From assembly GCF_001427905.1 (NCBI RefSeq), contig NZ_LMEF01000029.1, positions 248,001 to 312,000 on the forward strand: 64,000 nt of DNA, read 5' to 3'. Below the pieces are notes generated by a model, which saw only the letters and a program-made list of their open reading frames with translations, was not told the DNA's origin and did not search any database. Of the stretch, positions 8,472 to 16,623 are shown one piece after another. Position 1 is the stretch's first letter. Each line of letters opens with the position of its first letter. This DNA is from Flavobacterium sp. Root420 (GTDB lineage: Bacteria > Bacteroidota > Bacteroidia > Flavobacteriales > Flavobacteriaceae). Made by a program: the position numbers and the translations under genes.

Positions 8472-9344
8472 TTATTGAATACTAATAGAGTACGTTAAAA
8501 AATTCCCATCAGCCTTTAAAAATTTTATGGTGTGGATTCCAGTTGTTGTAGCAGTAAAATTATAGGTGGTTTGAATATTGCCAATACTTTGAGTGCATAA
8601 ACAGCCTTCATATTTAGCTTTTACGATGATCGTTTTTGTGTTTCCTGAATTGGTTTCAGTAATAGAGTCAAATCCACCACAGCCATTATGAACTACAAAA
8701 ACCACAGGAATTGGAATTACCTGATTTACATTTCCGCTACTAGGAACATTTGCCGAAAGTACAGGAGCTTGTTCGTAAGATATGCAAACCTGATCAAATG
8801 TTTCGGTCCATTTTACAAATGAAAATTTCTTCATTTGCTCTTTAAAGTAAGCTTCTGATCCTTCGGGAACACTTAAATAAATATCTTTTGTATCACTTAA
8901 TTTGTCTTCCCATTTTGATGAAGAAATTAAATTGAGAAGATCGGTTTGGTTGGTAAGATTCATCTCAAAAAAACTATTTACAATCATAGTTTTATTGTCT
9001 GTCTGATTAAAGAAAACGGTATAAGGGGTAGCGCTCCAGGCACCTGTTTTTATGTAAGGTTTTTGGTTTAATTCGTCCCTTAAGGTATTAACACCACTTT
9101 CTGGAGTATTTGAATAATAAACGAAACCATTCATTTGTCGAATATCAAAATGCAATTCATTCAACGTTTTAAATACTAAACTTAAATTGGCGTCTTTCGT
9201 GATTCCAATAGCAAGATTTACTTTTGATGAATTTTCATGAATAGGCAGAACATCTATTTCAAATCTTTTCTTATCGTTTGGATCATTTTCTGACGAACAG
9301 CTAAAAAATAAAATTGCAATAATTAAAGTTAAAATTTTTCTCAT
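8472..9344 (-). CDS. Hypothetical lipoprotein
   Basis: A 290-residue protein I do not recognise. The N-terminus (MRKILTLIIAILFFSCSS) is a type II signal peptide with the lipidated Cys in FFSCSS, followed by a charged SENDPNDKKR linker, so it is likely a surface or periplasmic lipoprotein. The last 90 residues are Thr/Ile-rich beta structure with a CLCTQSIG segment that could form a disulfide. It converges with gntK and is monocistronic as far as visible. Confidence 0.7.
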   Translation of the reverse strand: MRKILTLIIAILFFSCSSENDPNDKKRFEIDVLPIHENSSKVNLAIGITKDANLSLVFKTLNELHFDIRQMNGFVYYSNTPESGVNTLRDELNQKPYIKTGAWSATPYTVFFNQTDNKTMIVNSFFEMNLTNQTDLLNLISSSKWEDKLSDTKDIYLSVPEGSEAYFKEQMKKFSFVKWTETFDQVCISYEQAPVLSANVPSSGNVNQVIPIPVVFVVHNGCGGFDSITETNSGNTKTIIVKAKYEGCLCTQSIGNIQTTYNFTATTTGIHTIKFLKADGNFLTYSISIQ

Positions 9345-9479
9345 TTTTTATCTATTTTACTATAAAGATGAGTTTTTAATTTAATGGTTGCGTTTGTTTT
9401 GAAAAATTATTTGTTTTTTATGGAAACTAGTGTGAAATTATTTGTAGGTATAAACAGATTCCAAACAAAATCCTATAAA

Positions 9480-9616
9480 CATAGCCAATGGTTTCAACCA
9501 TTGGGACGCAATTTAATGGGGACACATTTTCGCTAGAATTTCACGATTAATTTCACAATCAAAAATTGCGTTTTATTTTCATGATCCATTTCCCACGGTT
9601 GAAACCGTGGGCTATG
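9480..9616. repeat. MITE-like element with terminal inverted repeats
   Basis: The left end CATAGCCAATGGTTTCAACC and the right end read on the other strand, CATAGCCCACGGTTTCAACC, agree over roughly 20 of 25 positions. Each end also folds on itself (AATGG..CCATT; CCACGG..CCGTGG). A second inverted pair, ACGCAATTT (9506-9514) and AAATTGCGT (9563-9571), lies inside. No protein is encoded. Confidence 0.6.
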
Positions 9617-9697
9617 ATTAAAATTAGAAAAAAACCTTGCTCCCGAAGCCTCGGGACTGCGCCTTTGTGTGATTATTTTTTCCAATTTTCTTTTAAA

Positions 9698-9741
9698 ACT
9701 TAGTGAATCTCCGTGCCTCTTCTGAGTAACTTTGTGAAATT
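9698..9741 (-). repeat. TCACAGAG-family decayed repeat
   Basis: The segment reads AACTTAGTGAATCTCCGTG and onward to TTTGTGAAA, the reverse orientation of the repeat at 10768 and 13859. It is diverged and non-coding. Confidence 0.4.
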
Positions 9742-9826
9742 ATAAAACTTTGCGACCCTGCTCCCGATAATTATCGGGATTGCGAGATTTTTTTCTATTG
9801 TGCGCATGGGTAGCTGCCATGATTTT

Positions 9827-10327
9827 TTACTTTTGAGATACCGTTTCCAATAGTTTCTCTAAGTTTTCGACAGACATTTTAAAGCCTTGTACAAAGCCCA
9901 TTTCAATCATTTTCTCTAAACGCTCAAGCGATTCATTAAAAATGCTAATGCTCACTTTTGTGATACCGTTGTTTTCGCTGAAAGTATAATCCCAATCGGA
10001 GCCAGGTAATTCACGATTTTCATTTTCGTCTGAAAACGTATTGTACATTTTAAAATTGGTTTTCGGCGTAATCGAAGTAAATTCCTGAACTGCCCAGCGT
10101 TCTTGGCCTTCCGGACTTACCATAGCATAAAATCGTCTTCCGCCCACTTCAAAATTCATATGTTTTGTTCTGGCTGACCATGGTTTTGGAGCCACCCATT
10201 GATCCAAAAGTTCGGCTTTCGTAAAAGCATCCCAAACTAGCGGCAATTCTGCTGCAAATTCTCTGTTTATGTATACCGTTTTGGCTGGTTTGTCAACGGT
10301 AAAATCAAATAGCAAATCGTTTTTCAT
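9827..10327 (-). CDS. SRPBCC / AHSA1-domain protein
   Basis: A 166-residue START/SRPBCC-fold protein of the activator-of-Hsp90-ATPase-like group (VYINREFAAELPLVWDAFTK at the N-terminus, FSENNGITKVSISI and a long C-terminal helix). Members form a cavity for small hydrophobic ligands; the ligand here is unknown. Its ATG overlaps the TGA of the upstream ArsR gene (ATGA), so the two are translationally coupled. ArsR-AHSA1 pairs are a recurring arrangement. Confidence 0.85.
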   Translation of the reverse strand: MKNDLLFDFTVDKPAKTVYINREFAAELPLVWDAFTKAELLDQWVAPKPWSARTKHMNFEVGGRRFYAMVSPEGQERWAVQEFTSITPKTNFKMYNTFSDENENRELPGSDWDYTFSENNGITKVSISIFNESLERLEKMIEMGFVQGFKMSVENLEKLLETVSQK

Positions 10328-10653
10328 TTTTTCTGGTTTTTTAATGTTACTAATAGTTCGTCTAGCTGGTTAAACTTGGTTTCCCAAATTTCTCTGAATT
10401 GTTTGATCCATTTATCAATCTCTTTCATCTTTTCTATTTCAAGTGAATAGTAAATTTCCCGGCCTCGCTGCTCTTGTTTTACTAAATCGCATTCCGTAAG
10501 GATGCGAAGGTGTTTAGAAACAGACTGGCGTGTAGTATTAAAGTTCTCCGCAATGGCATTTGGTGTCATTGCCTGTAGCGCAATTAAGGTTAGAATAGAC
10601 CTTCTTGTCGGATCGGCTATTGCCTGAAAAATGTCTCGTCTCATAGTATTCAA
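10324..10653 (-). CDS. ArsR/SmtB-family winged-helix regulator
   Basis: A 109-residue repressor with the classical pattern FQAIADPTRRSILTLIA, recognition helix TTRQSVSKHLRIL and wing EQRGREIYYSLE. No metal-binding ELCVC-type motif is visible, so the signal is probably not a metal. It is the first gene of a two-gene unit with the AHSA1 protein and likely controls it. An internal ATG at 10644 (MRRDIFQ) is an alternative start. Confidence 0.9.
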   Translation of the reverse strand: MNTMRRDIFQAIADPTRRSILTLIALQAMTPNAIAENFNTTRQSVSKHLRILTECDLVKQEQRGREIYYSLEIEKMKEIDKWIKQFREIWETKFNQLDELLVTLKNQKK

Positions 10654-10953
10654 AATTTAATTAGGAAGCCAATCGGTTGCAAATATACGCGCAACTATTC
10701 GGTTTCGCAAATTTTTTGACAATTATTTTTACGTGAAAGAGATTTTGAGTTTGCTAAGTGGGGTTATTTCACAGAGTTATGCGAAGGTAGCACAGAGATT
10801 CGCTGAGTTTTTTTATTTTATAGTCAATCATCGTTACGAGAATTGGGGAGAAGGATTAGTAAACCTGACAAACTGAATCATGTAAATCGTTTGTTTCACG
10901 CGAATCAATATTTATCGTAAATTGACTAACTTTAATTTCCAAAAAAAAACTTT
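10654..10953. other. Intergenic region with repeat copy
   Basis: The region lies between the divergent ArsR and DUF1080 genes. It holds one TCACAGAG-family repeat (10768-10816) and presumably both promoters, though I found no clear TAnnTTTG box. No gene seen. Confidence 0.5.
10768..10816 (+). repeat. TCACAGAG-family repeat
   Basis: TTCACAGAGTT, then GCGAAGGTAGCACAGAGA and TTCGCTGAGTTTTT, closely matches 13859-13909 on the same strand and 20071-20116 on the opposite strand. Confidence 0.55.
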
Positions 10954-11928
10954 ATGAACCTCAAAACCACAACCCAATCATTCACCAATTTCTTTAGCAA
11001 GAATAAGGCAATGAGTTTATTATTTACTGTTTTTATAACTATTATCAGCAATAATCTTTATGCAGTTGAAAAAGATTCTCTCAAAGGCAGCTGGGACATA
11101 ACAATAGATGTCGACGGAAAACCGGCACCGGCTTGGCTCGAAGTCAGACGCTCGGGTCGAACAACGCTTGTAGGACAATTTATGTGCGTAGTAGGCAGTG
11201 CCCGCCCCATATCTGAAATCCATTTAAAAGATGGAAAATTTAATTTTGCAATACCAAAACAATGGGAGGCAGGAAGCAACGATCTTCGCGTGGATGGTAA
11301 AATTGAAGGTGAAAAAATATCCGGAACTCTCCAGACTGTTGACGGTAAAACACAAACCTGGACAGGTGTTCGCGCACCAATATTACGTCGTACAGCTGCA
11401 CCGATGTGGGGTAAACCGATTCACCTTATCAAGGACAATTCAATCAAAGACTGGCACACAGAAGGCACTAGTCAATGGGTGGTAGAAAACGGTATTTTAC
11501 GCAGTCCAAAATCGGGTGTAAACCTGGTGACCAACGAAAAATTTAATGATTTTAAGCTCCATATCGAGTTTCGTATTCCAAAAGGCAGTAATAGCGGAGT
11601 TTATCTTCGTGGTCGCTACGAAGTGCAGGTAACAGACGGTAAAGGAATGGAACCCGCTTTGGATCAAATGGGCGCTATCTATGGATTACTAGTTCCAAAT
11701 GAAATGGTTGCCAAAGAAGCCGGCGAATGGAATACCTATGATATTACCCTTATCGGCAAAATGGTAACGGTTGTGGCTAATGGCAAAACCGTAATTAACA
11801 ATCAGTATATTCCCGGAATTACAGGCGGAGCTATCGACAGCAACGAAGCCGAACCAGGACCTTTGTTTCTTCAGGGTGATCACGGTCCGGTGGAATACCG
11901 CAATATCATCATAACACCGGCTAAGTAA
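10954..11928 (+). CDS. DUF1080 (3-keto-disaccharide hydrolase-like) secreted protein
   Basis: A 324-residue protein with an N-terminal signal or anchor segment (hydrophobic stretch at about residues 20-38 ending LYAVEK). Residues 45 to about 140 form a beta-rich domain (LKGSWDITIDVDGKPAPAWL), and residues from 150 to 324 form a DUF1080 concanavalin-like domain (DWHTEGTSQWVVENGILRS, EFRIPKGSNSGVYLRGRYE). The family includes 3-keto-glucoside hydrolases. It has its own terminator. The actual substrate is not evident. Confidence 0.82.
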   Translation: MNLKTTTQSFTNFFSKNKAMSLLFTVFITIISNNLYAVEKDSLKGSWDITIDVDGKPAPAWLEVRRSGRTTLVGQFMCVVGSARPISEIHLKDGKFNFAIPKQWEAGSNDLRVDGKIEGEKISGTLQTVDGKTQTWTGVRAPILRRTAAPMWGKPIHLIKDNSIKDWHTEGTSQWVVENGILRSPKSGVNLVTNEKFNDFKLHIEFRIPKGSNSGVYLRGRYEVQVTDGKGMEPALDQMGAIYGLLVPNEMVAKEAGEWNTYDITLIGKMVTVVANGKTVINNQYIPGITGGAIDSNEAEPGPLFLQGDHGPVEYRNIIITPAK

Positions 11929-11941
11929 GGTTTTAGGAATT

Positions 11942-11980
11942 AATCTCGCATTCTATGATAAAATGCGAGATTCTTTTTTT
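11942..11980 (+). terminator. Intrinsic terminator after the DUF1080 gene
   Basis: AATCTCGCATT (11942-11952) pairs with AATGCGAGATT (11962-11972), followed by CTTTTTTTAC. It ends at the stop codon of the convergent cupin gene. Confidence 0.75.
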
Positions 11981-12323
11981 ACTTCAAAATCACTACTTCC
12001 TCCGGCACTTTAAACAACAATACACAACCGTTTTTAGAAAAGACTGAATGTGTACTTCCGGGTGGCATGTACATATAATCGCCTTTTTTTAGTTCGTCTT
12101 TTCCGGAGCGAACTTCGCCTTCTACCACGTAAATTTCTTCTCCGGCGGGGTGAATGTGATTCGGGTACGAAGCGCCGGCTTCAAATTTCAATAAAAAGGC
12201 ATTGGGTCTGTTTGTGGCTTCATCAAAACATAATGTCTTTACATAAATACCGTCTGTGTTTACACCTTCTTCAATAAGAGGTTTCCAGTCTATTTCACTG
12301 CTTCTTGTGATTTGTTTTTCCAT
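11979..12323 (-). CDS. Small cupin protein
   Basis: A 114-residue single-domain cupin. Motif 1 reads SYPNHIHPAGEEIYVVEG (metal-ligand His, His and Glu) and motif 2 reads DYMYMPPGSTHSVFS. It resembles ChrR-type anti-sigma cupins and stress-related dioxygenase-like cupins, but no zinc-binding anti-sigma domain is present. It lies 12 bp after the DoxX gene and is probably cotranscribed with it. Function unknown. Confidence 0.8.
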   Translation of the reverse strand: MEKQITRSSEIDWKPLIEEGVNTDGIYVKTLCFDEATNRPNAFLLKFEAGASYPNHIHPAGEEIYVVEGEVRSGKDELKKGDYMYMPPGSTHSVFSKNGCVLLFKVPEEVVILK

Positions 12324-12335
12324 TGTGATTTAATT

Positions 12336-12767
12336 TTAATTGTTTTTATTTTTCATACTAATTTCATCTAAACTCCATTTATAATTTTCCATAGTTGCCA
12401 AAAGAAAAGCGCCCATAGAAAACACAAATACCGAATAATCAAGCGAATCTTTTACGCCAAAAGAATACGTCATGGCAAGCGCAAACAGCAAAGTCAAAAT
12501 TGCCGCGACAATCGAAGCCAATCGGGTTCGATAACCAATGAGTAGGAGCAAAGCCAAAAGCGATTCGGCAATAGTGGCGATGATGGCGATTGTTGGAATA
12601 CAATTTTTTGGAGCGAAAGAATTTACTTTTTCGGCGTAAGCCAGAAAACTTTCCCAACCAGAAGAATAACTTCCCCAAAATCCTAACCGACTCGAAACGG
12701 CGGACATAAATCCTGCCCCTAATGCGATGCGCAAAAGAAAAGCCGCATAATCCTGATATCTTTTCAT
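12336..12767 (-). CDS. DoxX-family membrane protein
   Basis: A 143-residue protein with four predicted transmembrane helices (about residues 8-25, 55-75, 80-98 and 108-128) and the DoxX pattern LRIALGAGFMSAVSSRLG and ESLLALLLLIGYRTRLASI. DoxX proteins are associated with oxidoreduction and stress in membranes; the role is poorly defined. It precedes the cupin gene. An AraC gene in the same direction lies 270 bp upstream and may control both. Confidence 0.85.
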   Translation of the reverse strand: MKRYQDYAAFLLRIALGAGFMSAVSSRLGFWGSYSSGWESFLAYAEKVNSFAPKNCIPTIAIIATIAESLLALLLLIGYRTRLASIVAAILTLLFALAMTYSFGVKDSLDYSVFVFSMGAFLLATMENYKWSLDEISMKNKNN

Positions 12768-12863
12768 ATACTATTTTGTTAGTAATTAGTGAGATACAAA
12801 GATGTTGCAAGTACGCTTGCTAAAGAATAGAGAATTCCGGAAAAAGCATGTAACAATTAATTT

Positions 12864-13005
12864 AAACACATAGAAACATAGTTTACAAAGTGTAAAAAGA
12901 GGTTTCACTTATTTAAATAACATAGTAAGGTTCTATGTGTTGAGAAACTAGTTTCTCTTCCATATTCTTTTAATTGGTTTTAAAACCTATGTTCTCTATG
13001 TGTTT
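12864..13005. repeat. Inverted-repeat element (AAACACATAGAAACATAG family)
   Basis: The left end AAACACATAGAAACATAG (12864-12881) and the right end CTATGTTCTCTATGTGTTT (12987-13005) are near-perfect reverse complements. An internal motif, AACATAGTAAGGTTCTATG, repeats the same words. It looks like a non-coding MITE-like unit between the AraC and DoxX genes. Confidence 0.55.
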
Positions 13006-13035
13006 AAAAAACAATTATATAAATCGCATTTCAAT

Positions 13036-13824
13036 TTAAACTATTTTTTCTTTGAATGATTTTGGAGAGATCTCCGTGTGTTTCTTGAAGAAATTAGAAA
13101 AATAAAAAGGATCATTAAAACCCAAAGCATAAGCAACTTCTTTCACCGAAAGCTTTTCATAAGTAAAAAGTCTTTTCGCCTCAGAAATAATCAAGCTGAA
13201 GATGACATTTTGAGCCGTTTTGTTGGTGTGGAGTTTTGAAAGCTCATTCAGTTTGGATTCGGTGGTACCCATTAAAGTCGCGATTTCGTTTACCGACAAA
13301 TTCTTTTCGAAGTTCTGTAAAGTGGTTTCCAGGAAATGCAGAAAAAGCGCATCGGGTTTGTAGATTTCGTCGCCACGATTAATTTTGGTGCGGTTGATTT
13401 CAATCAGAATTAATTCGATTCGGCTGTGAATGGAAATTAAAAATTGATACGGCGTTTCGATTACTTCTTTGCTGATTTCCTTCAATTCCCGAACAATAAT
13501 TTCAGGATGATCCACCGTAATCATTTCGTTCATTGCAAAATGGCAAAACAAACCGTTGTGGAAAATCAATTCCATGTCATTATCATCTTTACAAAAGAAA
13601 GCGTAGGTAAATTCCAAAACAAATCCGGTTGCATTTTGGATGTTCTTGAAATAATGAATTTGTCCGGAAGTAATCGTAATTACGGAGTTCTCGGTCAATA
13701 TAAATTCATTTTCATCTACAGCAATAGTCGTTGTACCCGAAGTACAAAAAACTAAAACGTATTTTAAAACACGTCTCGGATTTTCTAAATCTGTTGCCTG
13801 ATCAAATGTTTTTATCGAAACCAT
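13036..13824 (-). CDS. AraC-family transcriptional regulator
   Basis: A 262-residue regulator with an N-terminal cupin-like domain (VLVFCTSGTTTIAVDENEF, SVITITSGQIHYF) and a C-terminal AraC double HTH (LSVNEIATLMGTTESKLNEL, then VKEVAYALGFNDPFYFSNFF and EISPKSFKEK). It could regulate the DoxX-cupin pair downstream on the same strand; this is inference from position. The ligand is unknown. Confidence 0.9.
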   Translation of the reverse strand: MVSIKTFDQATDLENPRRVLKYVLVFCTSGTTTIAVDENEFILTENSVITITSGQIHYFKNIQNATGFVLEFTYAFFCKDDNDMELIFHNGLFCHFAMNEMITVDHPEIIVRELKEISKEVIETPYQFLISIHSRIELILIEINRTKINRGDEIYKPDALFLHFLETTLQNFEKNLSVNEIATLMGTTESKLNELSKLHTNKTAQNVIFSLIISEAKRLFTYEKLSVKEVAYALGFNDPFYFSNFFKKHTEISPKSFKEKIV

Positions 13825-13858
13825 AGTGAGAGTAATTGTGTATCAAAAATAAGAATTA

Positions 13859-13909
13859 TTTCACAGAGTTGCGCGGAGGTGGCACAGAGAGTCGCTAAGT
13901 TTTTTTTTT
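13859..13909 (+). repeat. TCACAGAG-family repeat
   Basis: TTCACAGAGTT, GCGGAGGTGGCACAGAGA and GTCGCTAAGTTTTT closely match 10768-10816. CACGCAAAGGCGCAAAGTTT, a related word, follows at 13929. Confidence 0.55.
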
Positions 13910-13960
13910 AAAGCTGGCGAATTAATCACGCAAAGGCGCAAAGTTTTTCTTCTCATTTTT

Positions 13961-14023
13961 GTCATCCTGATCCCGAGGCTTTTGGAGAAGAATCACACTA
14001 GTAGCTCGACAAAGATTGTTCTA
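13961..14023 (+). repeat. Decayed TTTGTCAT-family repeat
   Basis: Starts TTTGTCATCCTGATCCCGAG and includes AGCTCGACAAAGATTG, words shared with 19945-20031 and 29520-29654. It is a degraded non-coding copy. Confidence 0.4.
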
Positions 14024-14075
14024 GCCCCTAAATATTTGACATATTTTTCTTAGTTTTACAAAAACACAAAACATT

Positions 14076-14285
14076 ATGATCAAAATAAATTATAAAATTC
14101 AATTTGCTCTATTTGTTATTTGCTTATTCTTTATTGGTCTTGGTATATTCGAAACATTAAACGAAGGATTAAAAACCGGAACAGCTCTTTTTTTGCAAAT
14201 TTCTCATTTTGTTCCCTTTGTAATGGGAGCAATTATTTTTGGTAATAATTTATATTCCAAACGAATTGAAAATTTCAAAAATTAA
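14076..14285 (+). CDS. Small two-helix membrane protein
   Basis: A 69-residue protein of unknown function with two hydrophobic segments (about residues 8-25 and 37-56), a Lys-rich start (MIKINYKIQ) and a charged C-terminus (SKRIENFKN). It starts after a normal AT-rich leader and has codon use like its neighbours. It could be a chance frame, but length and topology favour a real small gene. Confidence 0.5.
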   Translation: MIKINYKIQFALFVICLFFIGLGIFETLNEGLKTGTALFLQISHFVPFVMGAIIFGNNLYSKRIENFKN

Positions 14286-14334
14286 TAGAGTTTTTTAGAA
14301 TCTTAATGAGTTATTTACTTCGTTAGTCGCTACC

Positions 14335-14420
14335 GCTCCCGCTATATCTTTTTGTTTTTAAAGAAAAAACAAAAAGAGTATCGCTCCTATCAGGGCTAAG
14401 GAACTCGGTTTCATAAGAAG
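14335..14420 (+). repeat. Dispersed REP-like repeat, copy B
   Basis: Same family as 958-1053. The central hairpin is CTTTTTGTTTTT, a short loop and AAAAAACAAAAAG. The shared 3' words CAGGGCTAAGGAACTCGG and TTTCATAAGAAG follow. Confidence 0.65.
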
Positions 14421-14448
14421 ATTAGATTTTTAAGAAATAAGTAAATTA

Positions 14449-15222
14449 TTAAGAAACAAAATCAAATCCATAATAAATTGATTCAAAGACAGCAATCGAA
14501 ATTATCCATTTTAATTCTTCGCTATCTGTGGTGTCAATTGAATGTATTAAGGAATAAGACGGTCCGGCTTCTCTAAAATCTAGCCTTGTTTTATAATTAC
14601 TGCCAGACCTGCTTGGTTTGTAATATTGCGTTTTTACAATAGTTTTCCGATCTGAATTTCGATTTATTTCCGCTATTATTTTTGAGTGAATTTCTATTTT
14701 ATAGGAAGCTTGATTAGGTGAGTTTTGTCTATTGCAGGTTCCAATTTGTTTGTGTAACGGATCCAATATTATCGAGTTGTTTATTATTTTGCCTAAATAA
14801 ACATCATCAAAAAAGAATAATTTTTCATTGTTATAATATTCAATATAAATTTTAAAGTCAGTAGAGTTTGCAACGATTCTGGTATTAGCGTAAAGTCCTC
14901 TGTCTATTCTTTGAAAAGCTATAATAGCCGAACCATCATTGGAATAAAGATGTCCTGTTAACCTATTTGATATTGATTTTGCAAATGAATAAGTCAGATA
15001 ATTAGTGATATCCTGTGGCGTATAATTCTTCCAATTTTCGATATCTTTTTTTAATTCTTGTACTTTTTCCTCCATCTTTACTTTTTCATTTTGTAAAAAT
15101 TCAGGTGTTTTCTTTTGTGTTGATCGTTTTATGACATAAAAAATTAAAAATGCTATCGCGGCAACAGGTATTAAAACGAGAACGAACATTAGTATTCCAA
15201 AAAGAGTTAGAATTGTATCCAT
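14449..15222 (-). CDS. Hypothetical membrane-anchored protein
   Basis: A 257-residue protein I do not recognise. It has one N-terminal transmembrane segment (about residues 5-30), a charged coiled-coil-like stretch (NEKVKMEEKVQELKKDIENW) and a beta-rich C-terminal domain with YANTRIVANSTDFKIYIEYY. It precedes two SseB-related genes on the other side of a 72-bp gap in the transcription order SseB-lipoprotein, SseB, then this gene. Confidence 0.65.
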   Translation of the reverse strand: MDTILTLFGILMFVLVLIPVAAIAFLIFYVIKRSTQKKTPEFLQNEKVKMEEKVQELKKDIENWKNYTPQDITNYLTYSFAKSISNRLTGHLYSNDGSAIIAFQRIDRGLYANTRIVANSTDFKIYIEYYNNEKLFFFDDVYLGKIINNSIILDPLHKQIGTCNRQNSPNQASYKIEIHSKIIAEINRNSDRKTIVKTQYYKPSRSGSNYKTRLDFREAGPSYSLIHSIDTTDSEELKWIISIAVFESIYYGFDFVS

Positions 15223-15294
15223 GCTTTTTTATTAGGTAGGTTTTGAGTTTTTTTTTTAATGAAATGTGAAAAGACTTAGAGTATGAATACTCAA

Positions 15295-16074
15295 TTAGCG
15301 TTTATAAAATGGCTCAACGCTATAAAAATAATCACTTAAGCTATTTTTCCTGTCTACTTTAATGAAGTCAACAAATTCATTTGGTTCCAGAAATTGTTTT
15401 ACTGTAAATCCGGCTTCCTGAGTTAAACTTTCAATATCTCCATCTGCTTCGAGTCCGAAGATGTAATGCGGTGGTTCTCCACTTTCAGGATTAAAAATCA
15501 TACCAAGATAAGCTGCTTTTAAATCTGGTTTATTTGAAAATAAAATTTTTAAAGAGTTTATAATTTCAGTTGGATATTTTGCTGGTTGTCCAATTTGGAC
15601 TTCTGTCTTTTTTTCGATTGTTAACGTTTTCGAATTGTCGGTTAGAATTTCGCCACTTAAAATTCTTTCAACTTCTTCGGGCAGTAATTCTTTGCCATAA
15701 TCCGAATAGGGATTAATAAGAAACGTTGCGCCCTTTGCTAATTCAAAAAGATTTTCTCCTTTCATCTGCATATACTCAATTTCATCTTTCACTACACTTT
15801 GATCAAAGATTCTGTCTGTTGAAGTAAATACAGGGATTTTGCCGTCAGCGTAAGACATGATTTTTACTTTAGTATTTTCCTGTAAAATTTTCCTGCCGTT
15901 TGGTATTTCAGAATTTTGAGTAATAATAATTAAATCTTCAGAAAGTATACGTTTATAAAATTCAGCTCTATATGCTGGTTCTGTTGTTGCTTTTTGAAGA
16001 AGAGTTTCTAAATTAATAGTATTATCTAAAGTTTGTTGGCTGTTTTTCTTTTTAAAGAAGTCAAATAATCCCAT
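15295..16074 (-). CDS. SseB-like protein with C-terminal extension
   Basis: A 259-residue cytoplasmic protein. Residues 20 to about 130 match the SseB N-terminal domain (KIPVFTSTDRIFD, GATFLINPYSDYGKELLPEE), and residues from 150 to 259 match the SseB C-terminal domain (VQIGQPAKYPTEIINSLKIL, LEADGDIESL). SseB was named for enhanced serine sensitivity in E. coli; family function is unclear, and members also occur near toxin/immunity loci. The neighbouring lipoprotein gene shares the IPVFTSND motif. Confidence 0.8.
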   Translation of the reverse strand: MGLFDFFKKKNSQQTLDNTINLETLLQKATTEPAYRAEFYKRILSEDLIIITQNSEIPNGRKILQENTKVKIMSYADGKIPVFTSTDRIFDQSVVKDEIEYMQMKGENLFELAKGATFLINPYSDYGKELLPEEVERILSGEILTDNSKTLTIEKKTEVQIGQPAKYPTEIINSLKILFSNKPDLKAAYLGMIFNPESGEPPHYIFGLEADGDIESLTQEAGFTVKQFLEPNEFVDFIKVDRKNSLSDYFYSVEPFYKR

Positions 16075-16125
16075 TGAAATGTTTTTTATTTTTAAAGCAT
16101 CTATTATTTCTATTGCAATAAATCT

Positions 16126-16623
16126 TTATTCAATATTAATTTTTAGTTCCTCCGTTTTCTGTTTAATTTCTTTAGCAAAGTATTTTTTTAATTCATTCAA
16201 ATCCACATAAGTATCATCACTTAGAGCAGGATTAATTCTAAGAACATTCACCTCTTTTGCACTGCTGCTTTGCGAAAGAAACAAAAAGCCGTCCAACTCC
16301 ATTTCGTTTCCAAGTACAACACCGCCGGTCGATTCTAAAACTTTATCATTTGAGGTAAATACAGGTATAAACTCAATATTTTTTTCGTTAATGTAGGTTT
16401 GAAAACTGACAGCATTAGTTTTGAGATTAGTTCCTTTTTTGTCTAATAGTACAACAATCTTATTTTCGAAAATCACTCTGAATTTCTCTAATTCATTTAC
16501 TGTGTTTTCTTTATTCATGTTATTTATTTCTGTTTCCTGATGATCCGTTTTTGCAGCTTCTTTTTTATTATCTCCACAGGATAGGACAAAGATTGATGCT
16601 AATACTAATAATGATTTTTTCAT
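16126..16623 (-). CDS. SseB-N-like lipoprotein
   Basis: A 165-residue protein with a type II signal peptide (MKKSLLVLASIFVLSCGDNK; lipid-Cys in LSCGD). The rest resembles the SseB N-terminal domain: IEFIPVFTSNDKVLESTGG corresponds to KIPVFTSTDRIFD of the next gene. It lies 51 bp upstream of that SseB gene on the same strand. It looks like an exported relative of SseB; function unknown. Confidence 0.68.
   Translation of the reverse strand: MKKSLLVLASIFVLSCGDNKKEAAKTDHQETEINNMNKENTVNELEKFRVIFENKIVVLLDKKGTNLKTNAVSFQTYINEKNIEFIPVFTSNDKVLESTGGVVLGNEMELDGFLFLSQSSSAKEVNVLRINPALSDDTYVDLNELKKYFAKEIKQKTEELKINIE

Larger units (their letters stand above)
9345..9826. other. Repeat-rich intergenic region, no gene seen
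   Basis: This 482-bp gap has no coding frame. It contains a 137-bp MITE-like inverted repeat (9480-9616), fragments of the TCACAGAG repeat family (9698-9741), and an 18-bp perfect palindrome, TCCCGATAATTATCGGGA (9762-9779). Confidence 0.6.

Noticed and set aside
9762..9779. TCCCGATAATTATCGGGA palindrome as a regulator site
   Set aside because: It lies in repeat-derived DNA among related words (CTCCCGAAGCCTCGGGACTG at 9641) and not at a promoter, so a repeat origin is more likely.
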